NCBI GenBank assembly: GCA_029258735.1 | Contig: JAPDKD010000036.1 | Span: forward strand, 1 to 33,020 | DNA length: 33,020 nt | Direction of reading: 5' to 3' | Source of the DNA: an archaeon | GTDB lineage: Archaea; Thermoproteota; Thermoprotei; Thermofilales; JAPDKD01 | Part shown: positions 1 to 5,790 of the stretch, piece by piece | How positions within the stretch are numbered: position 1 is the first letter of the stretch | Layout of the letters: the number at the start of each line of letters is the position of its first letter | Made by a program: the position numbers and the translations under genes | Notes under the pieces: generated by a model | What the model was told of the DNA's origin: nothing | What the model saw: only the letters and a program-made list of their open reading frames with translations | Database searches by the model: none

Positions 1-11
1 TTTTTCCCTGA

Positions 12-119
12 GCCGGGGTGCCCGAGTGGACCAAAGCCTCAAAGGCTGTCCAAAGGGGTTGGCCTGGAGAGCCAATGCCCCTCTGGGGCTCCCGGGTTCA
101 AATCCCGGCCCCGGCGCCA
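12..119 (+). tRNA. tRNA-Ser(GGA) with encoded CCA and a D-loop intron
   Basis: The acceptor stem is GCCGGGG/CCCCGGC with discriminator G116 and an encoded CCA at 117-119. The anticodon stem TTGGC/GCCAA (59-63/71-75) encloses the loop CTGGAGA, giving anticodon GGA at 66-68. The long variable arm GCCCC-TCT-GGGGC marks a class II tRNA, and the G discriminator fits archaeal serine tRNA. The T-arm is CCGGG-TTCAAAT-CCCGG. The D-arm closes with CCC/GGG, but its loop is about 19 nt longer than in normal serine tRNAs, which is explained by a small intron. The gene converges on cbf5 with no spacer: the cbf5 stop codon starts at the base after the CCA. Confidence 0.93.
34..53 (+). other. Putative intron in the D-loop of tRNA-Ser copy 1
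   Basis: The D-loop contains two copies of CCAAAG with a 19-nt period (31-36 and 50-55), so removing 19-20 nt restores a standard serine D-loop. The insert folds as helix GGAC(28-31)/GTCC(48-51), bulge CAA, then helix AGCC(35-38)/GGCT(44-47) with loop TCAAA, and has AAA (52-54) on the 3' side. This is a relaxed bulge-helix-bulge substrate of the archaeal tRNA splicing endonuclease. The exact cut sites are inferred and could shift by a base. The insert is identical in copy 2. Confidence 0.75.
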
Positions 120-1128
120 CTACTTTTTCCACATAGGGGGGTATGTTCCGGGCTTCATTACGACAAATCTCGTTTTCACGGCAAGGCCTTTAGATGAGAC
201 GATCATTTTTTCGTCGCGCATCAACGCTTTTCCTATTGCTACAAGCTCACTCTTCTGGGTGAAGATTGCTACCCAGTCTCCGCGTCTTATGGGAGTCTCT
301 ACTCTAAGTATTCCTGGAACAGCAAGAGACGCGCCGTGTGCTATTGCGTCAACCGCACTATCTCTGATAACTACTTTAGGCAGGTGCTGCATGGCATATT
401 CGCCCGGAAGAACAACTTTCCGTATAAATTTCTCTATTCCCTCCTCTTTCCAAATGAAATAAGCATCTACCAAGTCATGAAGATTAGCGGAATTCTCATT
501 CTCCGAGAGGCTTCCAGAACGTATTCTCCTTAGTTCCTGCATGTGCGCTCCTACGCCAAGGATTTCCCCTATATCGTGACATAGCTTCCGCATGTAGGTT
601 CCAGCTTCGCACCATACTCTCATTAAAACGTTTCTTCCATCAATTTCCAAGACATCAAGCTTATAGATACGCCGAATCCTGATAGCCCTTTTTACTGCCG
701 ATCTAAGCGGTGGGCGCTGATATATAGGGCCTTCAAATTCCTTTAAAAGGCTGATTAGCTTTTCGCGTGAAACGTCTCCGTGAAGTCTCATTACGCAAAC
801 ATACTCTTTATCCTCTTTTAGAAGGACAGGTATTAGTTTAATTGCCCTATTGAAAGTAACTGGCAGGACTCCGGATACCTTAGGGTCTCCCCCTCCCAGC
901 CTGGGAGTCTAGGGTCCCCGCATGAGCAACTCTCTCTATGCCCAGAATCCTTCTAATCCAAGCCACAACTTCGTGGCTACTTGGACCTACTGGTTTATCG
1001 AGATTCACTACTCCAAAATCTAAAAGCTCCTCAACACTCCGCTCCTCGGGTCTTTTCCCGTATCTAGGATCTGTTTCCTCCTCATCCCTAACCAAAATAC
1101 CCCTTTTTACCAAGGAATTATTTTTCAA
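120..1128 (-). CDS. cbf5: Cbf5/TruB-type RNA pseudouridine synthase, interrupted by a 22-nt intron
   Basis: Catalytic subunit of archaeal H/ACA ribonucleoproteins (with Nop10, Gar1, L7Ae), converting uridine to pseudouridine in rRNA and tRNA. Read directly it looks like two ORFs: an N-terminal piece ending soon after HAGTLD and a C-terminal piece. Removing 887-908 joins exon 1 (909-1128) to exon 2 (120-886) and gives one 328-residue protein with no residue missing: HAGTLD followed by PKVSGVLPV, as in other Cbf5 proteins. The catalytic Asp is D74 and its GAC codon is split by the intron. The C-terminal part holds the RPPLRSAVKR segment and a PUA domain (about residues 240-320). The start is a TTG, the only start codon after an in-frame stop. 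It follows rpl14e by 23 nt, the usual archaeal pairing. Confidence 0.93.
887..908 (-). other. 22-nt BHB intron in cbf5 mRNA
   Basis: On the coding strand the fold is a canonical bulge-helix-bulge: bulge AGA (910-908), four-base-pair helix CCCU (914-911) with GGGG (892-889), second bulge AGA (888-886), inner hairpin CUCCC-AGGCU-GGGAG, and outer pairing of GGGG (919-916, A915 bulged) with CCCU (885-882). Cutting after the second base of each bulge removes exactly 22 nt and regenerates the reading frame through TLDPK. Cbf5 introns spliced by the tRNA endonuclease are known in several Thermoproteota. Splicing here is inferred from structure and frame restoration. Confidence 0.92.
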
Positions 1129-1151
1129 AAATATACACCCAACATTTTAGT

Positions 1152-1439
1152 TTATGCCAGAATAGGCTTAATTTTTTCTCTCATAAAATCTAAGAGACCG
1201 GCCTTTTCAAGGGCCTCCATAACTTCCTCGTCGCTAGCACCTTTAGGAATATCAATTTTATGCTCTGTAGGCTCTAAGTGTTTAATGTTAACTCTACGCC
1301 TTTTGACTCCAGATGCTGCTTTTGGCCCTGTAATAAGGACAAAGTTATCGTCGATAATATCTACTATTACGCACTTCTTGCCCGCTTCTCTTCCCATCGT
1401 TTTTACGCATACCCTTCCCACATCGAAAACCCTAACCAT
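1152..1439 (-). CDS. rpl14e: 50S ribosomal protein L14e
   Basis: A 95-residue protein starting [20 protein letters not shown], the KOW-type SH3 barrel of the eukaryote/archaeal-specific large-subunit protein L14e. The conserved GRxCxKxxGREAG opening, a [14 protein letters not shown] strand and the [12 protein letters not shown] segment are all present, followed by a short acidic helical tail. Length is normal for the archaeal family. It lies between DUF106 (upstream) and cbf5 (downstream) on the same strand, a conserved archaeal ribosomal-protein/pseudouridine-synthase pairing, and is probably cotranscribed with both. Confidence 0.93.
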   Translation of the reverse strand: MVRVFDVGRVCVKTMGREAGKKCVIVDIIDDNFVLITGPKAASGVKRRRVNIKHLEPTEHKIDIPKGASDEEVMEALEKAGLLDFMREKIKPILA

Positions 1440-1493
1440 ACCTATCCCTCGCTCCTTTCACTATCCCAAAAGCTTTTAAAATACCTTTCCTGC

Positions 1494-2027
1494 CTAGCTA
1501 GCTTTTTCTAGCAGCCTATTAAGAAGAGGTGCAAACCACAAGCTTATAACAATATACCAAACGGCGAAGTTAACTTTAGAATATCCGAACAACGGAAACA
1601 CTACCACTGGCTCCCCTCGAAAAATATCAGACATGAATTTGAAAAGAATGAACCAGAGCACCATGCTCACAATACTTCCCTTCATTCTTTCTGCAGCTAG
1701 CTGATTTTTCAAGCGGTCAATCCGCGGCTTAGACCTTAGAATTTGACGATACGCTTTAATGTCTTTTTTCTCGATGGCCGCTTTCCTGCGCTCCTCCCAC
1801 TCTCCGATCTCTCTAAGCATAGCATCGATTTTTTCTTTATTCATTAAAATGTTCGAGGAAATCCTAGAAACAAAGACACAAATCATAGCAGTAGCCGTAG
1901 CAACTAGCGATAAGAAAGGCCAAGCAATAAGCGGGCCTAAAATGGTTCTGATTTCAAGTATAAGCCACGAGTACGGATCCATCCAAAACCCCACAAAATC
2001 TGTCCATAGGTTCAATATAATATTCAC
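1494..2027 (-). CDS. DUF106 / EMC3-like membrane protein (Oxa1 superfamily)
   Basis: A 177-residue integral membrane protein. A hydrophobic segment at about 28-53 is followed by a charged, helical, coiled-coil-like stretch (about 60-112, rich in Glu, Arg and Lys) and two further hydrophobic segments (about 118-136 and 150-172). This is the layout of archaeal DUF106 proteins, distant relatives of Oxa1/YidC/EMC3 insertases, thought to help insert membrane proteins. The start is GTG at 2027, chosen because GGAGG lies 7 nt upstream. In many archaea DUF106 is followed by rpl34e-cmk-rpl14e-cbf5. Here rpl14e and cbf5 follow it, but rpl34e-cmk are divergent. Insertase activity is inferred from the family. 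Confidence 0.85.
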   Translation of the reverse strand: MNIILNLWTDFVGFWMDPYSWLILEIRTILGPLIAWPFLSLVATATAMICVFVSRISSNILMNKEKIDAMLREIGEWEERRKAAIEKKDIKAYRQILRSKPRIDRLKNQLAAERMKGSIVSMVLWFILFKFMSDIFRGEPVVVFPLFGYSKVNFAVWYIVISLWFAPLLNRLLEKAS

Positions 2028-2105
2028 GGCAATCCTCCATGTGCCGTAATCCTTAAAAATGCTTGAAACCTAAGTATTCATCGCAGTAGCACGCAGGTGC
2101 ACGGT

Positions 2106-2372
2106 ATGCCGAGACCATCCCTCCGCTCGAGAACAACAAAACGGAAGAAAGTGCGCACGCCCGGAGGTCGAGTAGTAATACACGTAGTCAAGAAAAAGCA
2201 CAACGTTCCCAAATGTGCAGTCTGCAAAAAACCTCTGCACGGCTTTCCTAAAATGACCGCTAAGGAGGAAAGGAAAGGGCACAGACCACCTGGAAGGCCT
2301 TACGGAGGATACATTTGCTCTAACTGCCTCAAAAAAGGAATAAAACAAGCAATTAGGTTAATTCAATCATGA
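2106..2372 (+). CDS. rpl34e: 50S ribosomal protein L34e
   Basis: An 88-residue basic protein starting MPRPSLRSRTTKRKKVRTPG, the signature N-terminus of L34e. Two CxxC pairs (CAVC and CSNC) form the zinc-ribbon site, with the RPYGGYIC segment between them. The ATG at 2106 is preferred over an in-frame GTG at 2097 because AGGTG (2094-2098) is well spaced as a ribosome-binding site for the ATG and overlaps the GTG. The stop overlaps the start of cytidylate kinase by 4 nt (ATGA), so translation is coupled. Confidence 0.93.
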   Translation: MPRPSLRSRTTKRKKVRTPGGRVVIHVVKKKHNVPKCAVCKKPLHGFPKMTAKEERKGHRPPGRPYGGYICSNCLKKGIKQAIRLIQS

Positions 2373-2923
2373 GAAAAATAGTAATTGCAGTCAGCGGCGT
2401 TCCAGGTGCGGGAAAAACCACTTATGCACGTTTTATCGCCAAAGAGTACAATTTAAGATATGTTTCCAACGGCCAACTTTTTCGCCAATACGCCAAAGAA
2501 AAGGGCCTCACGCTCATAGAACTCCATAAAATGGCCGAGAAAGACCCCTCCATAGACAAAGAAATAGACATGCGAGCAGTAAAAGAAGCAGAAAAGGGAG
2601 GAGTCGTTATAGACGGGCATTTAGCGGTCTGGATTCTCAAAGACCTAGCGCATCTAAAAATAATATTTACGGCTCCCCTCGAGGTTCGCGCCTCTCGTGT
2701 AGCAGGCAGAGACAAAAAGCCCATGGAAGAAGCTATAAAGGAGCTATTAACCCGCGAGAATAGCAACAGGATGCGCGCCAAGAAGTATTATAACATAGAC
2801 ATTGGAGATTTTTCTGTTGCCGATCTAGTGGTAAACACGGAGAAACTTGATGTAATTGGCGTTAAACAAGTGGTCGAGACGTTTATTGATGAATATAAAC
2901 GTCTTCACCCAGAATTATTCTAA
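2369..2923 (+). CDS. cmk: Archaeal cytidylate kinase
   Basis: A 184-residue P-loop kinase of the archaeal CMP kinase family, phosphorylating CMP/dCMP with ATP. The Walker A motif GVPGAGKTT sits at about residues 10-18. It is followed by the NMP-binding region SNGQLFRQYAKEKG and VVIDGHLAVWILKD, then the lid-type segment AGRDKKPMEEAIKEL and the RENSNRMRAKKYYNID segment typical of this family. It overlaps rpl34e by 4 nt. The rpl34e-cmk pair is conserved in archaea, which supports the assignment over adenylate kinase. Confidence 0.9.
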   Translation: MRKIVIAVSGVPGAGKTTYARFIAKEYNLRYVSNGQLFRQYAKEKGLTLIELHKMAEKDPSIDKEIDMRAVKEAEKGGVVIDGHLAVWILKDLAHLKIIFTAPLEVRASRVAGRDKKPMEEAIKELLTRENSNRMRAKKYYNIDIGDFSVADLVVNTEKLDVIGVKQVVETFIDEYKRLHPELF

Positions 2924-2947
2924 TTTTTCATATGCGCATCTAAAGTA

Positions 2948-3024
2948 TCAAATAAGACTTAAATAAGCCTTAAATAGTTGTATAGACGTCAAATAGGACG
3001 CTTAATAGGTAAATTTGAGGTGAG
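2948..3024 (+). promoter_or_regulatory. Promoter and SD of EF-1alpha with repeated TCAAATA elements
   Basis: The spacer between cmk and EF-1alpha carries two similar units, TCAAATAAGACTTAAATA from 2948 and TCAAATAGGACGCTTAATAG from 2989. The cttaaatag at 2969-2977 is the likely TATA box, which would place transcription start near 3000. A strong Shine-Dalgarno stretch GAGGTGAG (3017-3024) precedes the ATG at 3031. Multiple TATA-like units fit a very highly expressed gene. The exact start point is inferred. Confidence 0.6.
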
Positions 3025-3030
3025 AAGAAA

Positions 3031-4335
3031 ATGTCAAGTGCAAAGAAGCCCCACCTAAACTTGATAGTAATAGGCCACGTAGACCACGGCAAAAGCACCC
3101 TAATGGGCCGCTTCCTATACGAAGTAGGCGCGGTAGACGATAGAATAATCAGAGAATACGAGGAAGAAGCCAAAAAACTAGGAAGAGAAACATGGAAATA
3201 TGCATGGGTCCTCGATAGGCTAAAAGAGGAAAGGGAGAGAGGCTTAACAATCGACCTAGGCTTCTACAAATTCGAAACCAAAAAGTACTTCTTCACATTA
3301 ATCGACGCTCCCGGGCATAGAGACTTCGTCAAAAACATGATCACCGGAGCAAGCCAAGCAGACTGTGCGCTGCTTGTAGTCTCTGCGAAAACAGGCGAGT
3401 ACGAGGCAGGCATCAGCCCGGGAGGCCAGACAACAGAACACGTATTCCTAGCGAGAACAATGGGCATAAACCAGCTAATAGTAGCAATAAACAAAATGGA
3501 CGCAACCGAGCCACCCTACAGCAAAGAAAGATATGAAGAAGTAAAAAACGGCGTAGCCAGAATACTTAGGCTGGTAGGATATGATATAAGCAAAATACCC
3601 TTTGTACCAACTTCAGCGTGGTACGGTGACAACGTAACCAAGAAGAGCGACAAAACACCATGGTACGATGGCCCAACCCTCCTCGAAGCATTCGACACAT
3701 TCCAAGAACCGCCTAAACCCATTGACAAGCCACTCAGAATACCAATCCAAGACGTATACTCAATTAGAGGAGTAGGCACAGTACCCGTTGGCAGAGTAGA
3801 AACCGGCGTCCTAAAAGTAGGCGACACAGTAGTCTTCATGCCACCAAACGTGAAAGGTGAAGTAAAATCCATAGAAACTCACCACGTACGAATAGAGCAA
3901 GCCGTACCAGGCGACAACATAGGATTCAACGTTAAGGGCGTCAGCAGAGACCAGATAAAGAGAGGCGACGTCGCAGGACATCCAGACAACCCGCCAACCG
4001 TAGCTGAAGAAATAGTTGGAAGAATATTTGTACTCTATCATCCAACTTCAATAACTGCTGGTTACACACCAGTCCTACATACTCATACAGCAACCGCTCC
4101 AGTGAGGTTTGAAGCCATAGAGAAGAAAATCGACCCTAAGACAGGTTCAACCATAGAGGAGAATCCACAGTTCATTAAGCAGCGTGACGCCGCTATAGTA
4201 AGATTAAAACCGCTTAAGCCTGTGGTCATAGAAAAATATGCAGAAATACCGCAGTTAGGTCGATTCGCAATAAGAGATTCTGGCAGAACAATAGCTGCTG
4301 GAACTGTAATTGATATAAAGAAAGCTCAGATTTAA
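3031..4335 (+). CDS. tuf: Translation elongation factor 1-alpha
   Basis: A 434-residue GTPase that delivers aminoacyl-tRNA to the ribosome. G1 is GHVDHGKST (residues 15-23), G3 is DAPGHRDF and G4 is NKMD; domains 2 and 3 follow. The segment [16 protein letters not shown] carries the insertion typical of TACK archaea and eukaryotes, which supports a Thermoproteota-type host. Length is normal. The ATG is well supported by GAGGTGAG 7 nt upstream. rps10 follows 52 nt downstream, the tail of the classic archaeal S12-S7-EF2-EF1A-S10 string, but S7 lies separately at 7.3 kb and EF-2 is not in the window. Confidence 0.98.
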   Translation: MSSAKKPHLNLIVIGHVDHGKSTLMGRFLYEVGAVDDRIIREYEEEAKKLGRETWKYAWVLDRLKEERERGLTIDLGFYKFETKKYFFTLIDAPGHRDFVKNMITGASQADCALLVVSAKTGEYEAGISPGGQTTEHVFLARTMGINQLIVAINKMDATEPPYSKERYEEVKNGVARILRLVGYDISKIPFVPTSAWYGDNVTKKSDKTPWYDGPTLLEAFDTFQEPPKPIDKPLRIPIQDVYSIRGVGTVPVGRVETGVLKVGDTVVFMPPNVKGEVKSIETHHVRIEQAVPGDNIGFNVKGVSRDQIKRGDVAGHPDNPPTVAEEIVGRIFVLYHPTSITAGYTPVLHTHTATAPVRFEAIEKKIDPKTGSTIEENPQFIKQRDAAIVRLKPLKPVVIEKYAEIPQLGRFAIRDSGRTIAAGTVIDIKKAQI

Positions 4336-4387
4336 GCAAAATAATTTAAACTTAATTTTTGTACACGTTTTTTAAGGGTTTGAATCT

Positions 4388-4696
4388 ATGCCTCGATACG
4401 TAAGAATAAGGCTAGCGGGGACCTCCATAGATGATATAAATAGAGTATGTGAAGACATAAAAAATGTAGTCAGACGTGCAGGCGTAAAAATGCGCGGACC
4501 AATACCATTACCAACAGAAAAGCTGAGAGTCACTGTAAGGAAAGCACCGTCAGGACAGGGAACACACACGTTCGACCACTGGGAAATGAGAATACACAAA
4601 CGCCTCATAGACATAGACATCGACGAGCGAGCCCTAAGACAGCTAATGAGAATAAGAGTGCCCAGAACAGTAAGAGTAGAAATAAAAATAATCTAA
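4388..4696 (+). CDS. rps10: 30S ribosomal protein S10
   Basis: A 102-residue protein starting [13 protein letters not shown], the S10 family of the small-subunit head. The [19 protein letters not shown] segment and the [16 protein letters not shown] segment are the family hallmarks. Length is normal for archaea. It follows EF-1alpha with a T-rich spacer containing a TATA-like stretch (about 4341-4350), so it may be read from both the EF-1alpha promoter and its own. A T-run (4711-4715) downstream is a likely terminator before tRNA-Ser copy 2. Confidence 0.96.
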   Translation: MPRYVRIRLAGTSIDDINRVCEDIKNVVRRAGVKMRGPIPLPTEKLRVTVRKAPSGQGTHTFDHWEMRIHKRLIDIDIDERALRQLMRIRVPRTVRVEIKII

Positions 4697-4723
4697 AACT
4701 ATTCAAAAACTTTTTCTCACAAA

Positions 4724-4737
4724 AACCTAATAAATCT
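4724..4737 (+). promoter_or_regulatory. TATA-box promoter of tRNA-Ser copy 2
   Basis: The sequence aacctaataaatct lies 22-35 nt before the first base of the tRNA, the expected distance for an archaeal TATA box with purine-rich BRE. The equivalent region of copy 1 is outside the window. Confidence 0.55.
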
Positions 4738-4758
4738 CTGCACCAAATTTTTCCCTGA

Positions 4759-4866
4759 GCCGGGGTGCCCGAGTGGACCAAAGCCTCAAAGGCTGTCCAA
4801 AGGGGTTGGCCTGGAGAGCCAATGCCCCTCTGGGGCTCCCGGGTTCGAATCCCGGCCCCGGCGCCA
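4759..4866 (+). tRNA. tRNA-Ser(GGA), second copy, with D-loop intron
   Basis: Same gene as copy 1 apart from G instead of A at tRNA position 57, both allowed in the T-loop. The anticodon GGA is at 4813-4815, the long variable arm and encoded CCA are present. It lies between rps10 and archease. Archaea usually carry one gene per tRNA anticodon, so the second copy is unusual. Confidence 0.93.
4781..4800 (+). other. Putative intron in the D-loop of tRNA-Ser copy 2
   Basis: Identical to the insertion in copy 1: a GGAC/GTCC helix, a CAA bulge, an AGCC/GGCT stem and an AAA on the 3' side. Removal of 19-20 nt gives a normal serine D-loop. Confidence 0.75.
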
Positions 4867-4918
4867 CTACCCATCTAAAAATTAATCTTCATACAACATT
4901 TAACAATTAGGGGTCGCG

Positions 4919-5347
4919 ATGAAAGGCTACGAATTTCTGCCCCATACAGCCGACGTGTATATTGCGGCATATGGATGTACATTAGAGGAAGCATTCGAAA
5001 ATGCGGCCAAAGCCATGATGGAGGTCATGACCGATCCAAACAAAGTTAGGGCAGAAAAAGAGGTTGAAATAAACGTAGAGGGGCATGATTTGGAGTCTCT
5101 CCTCTACAATTGGCTGGAAGAGTTGCTCTATATTTTTGAAACTGAGGGACTCGTATTTTCGAAATTCCGAGTGCTTTCAATTAAGAAATCGAATGGCAAA
5201 TATTCGCTTAAAGCTAAAGCCTGGGGAGAAAAATTTAACCCAGAAGTTCATGAATCAAGAACCTTAGTAAAGGCGGCAACCTATAACCTCATGGAGATAA
5301 AAAAGGACGAGAAGAAATACACGTTAAAATTCGTCCTAGATATTTAG
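4919..5347 (+). CDS. Archease, RtcB activator
   Basis: A 142-residue protein with the archease fold. It starts MKGYEFLPHTADVYIAAYG, the family opening with the HTAD motif, and ends with the EVHESRTLVKAATYNLMEI segment. Archease speeds up guanylation and turnover of the RNA ligase RtcB, which joins tRNA exons after intron removal. RtcB lies 440 nt downstream on the same strand, separated by a gene on the other strand. The gene sits directly after an intron-containing tRNA. Its stop codon overlaps the stop of the convergent HTH gene by 4 nt. Confidence 0.93.
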   Translation: MKGYEFLPHTADVYIAAYGCTLEEAFENAAKAMMEVMTDPNKVRAEKEVEINVEGHDLESLLYNWLEELLYIFETEGLVFSKFRVLSIKKSNGKYSLKAKAWGEKFNPEVHESRTLVKAATYNLMEIKKDEKKYTLKFVLDI

Positions 5348-5721
5348 TCAACCTCAACCCTTATCTCCTCTAATAGCAGAATGGGTATCTTAACGCTTCC
5401 CATCTTTCTAAGATAAATTATTCGATGCTTCTCCATGAACTGCAGATCATAGTAAACATTAGGGATGGATCTCCCGAGTTTTCTGGCTAACTCGCTTATA
5501 TTTATCAACTCTCCTCGTTCTAGAATCTCAAGAATCTCCACCATTCTCTTGGACATTAATCGGCGCAGCACCTCAGGCGATAATTCTTCTTCAACATTAG
5601 CCGCTATCTCTCCCTCTTCTTCATACTCCTTAACTATCATACCGTATTGAGGATGAATCCTAAGCTTCTCATTGACCTCCAAATCCTCCGGCACAATTTT
5701 TCTACGCATAACTATTCGCAT
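5344..5721 (-). CDS. Winged-helix DNA-binding protein, function unknown
   Basis: A 125-residue protein. The N-terminal half is charged and without recognisable domain. The second half (about 58-115) is a winged helix: VEILEILERGELINISELARKLGRSIPNVYYDLQFME, then a wing around YLRKMGSVKIPIL. This resembles archaeal ArsR/MarR-like transcription regulators. It lies on the opposite strand between archease and RtcB and is divergent from RtcB. A shared AT-rich spacer (5722-5790) carries TTTAAATAG on its strand (5749-5757), about 28-36 nt before its start, so it is probably leaderless. Regulation of RtcB or itself is a guess from position. Confidence 0.75.
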   Translation of the reverse strand: MRIVMRRKIVPEDLEVNEKLRIHPQYGMIVKEYEEEGEIAANVEEELSPEVLRRLMSKRMVEILEILERGELINISELARKLGRSIPNVYYDLQFMEKHRIIYLRKMGSVKIPILLLEEIRVEVD

Positions 5722-5790
5722 AATACTTTATGGTAAAATCATAAAACTATTTAAATATTATTTGCTGGTAATAATAACTGCGTGAAAATT

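Larger units (their letters stand above)
1..123 (+). repeat. Duplicated tRNA-Ser block, copy 1
   Basis: This block recurs at 4748-4870 with a single difference (A100 versus G4847, the purine at tRNA position 57). The identity covers the tRNA gene plus a T-rich 11-nt leader (tttttccctga) and four bases after the CCA end (ctac). The left edge may extend beyond the window. The cbf5 stop codon (complement of 120-122) lies inside the shared block, so the duplication event involved the end of cbf5 or supplied its stop. Confidence 0.9.
4748..4870 (+). repeat. Duplicated tRNA-Ser block, copy 2
   Basis: Second copy of the 123-bp block at 1-123, differing at one base. The identity includes 11 bp before and 4 bp after the tRNA gene, and ends abruptly on both sides where it can be seen. 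This suggests a recent duplication or continuing gene conversion. Confidence 0.9.

Noticed and set aside
12-119. tRNA-Leu instead of tRNA-Ser
   Set aside because: Both have long variable arms, but the anticodon in the 7-nt loop is GGA and the discriminator is G, which fit serine.
120-1128. Two separate truncated pseudouridine synthase genes, or a cbf5 pseudogene
   Set aside because: A perfect BHB fold and exact restoration of the conserved sequence after removing 22 nt explain the break better than decay.
3516-3872. 118-codon open frame on the minus strand inside EF-1alpha
   Set aside because: Antisense shadow of a highly conserved gene.
1-4870. Integrated mobile element flanked by tRNA att sites
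   Set aside because: The interval holds only core genes (cbf5, ribosomal proteins, EF-1alpha) and no integrase; the repeats are whole tRNAs, not 3' fragments.
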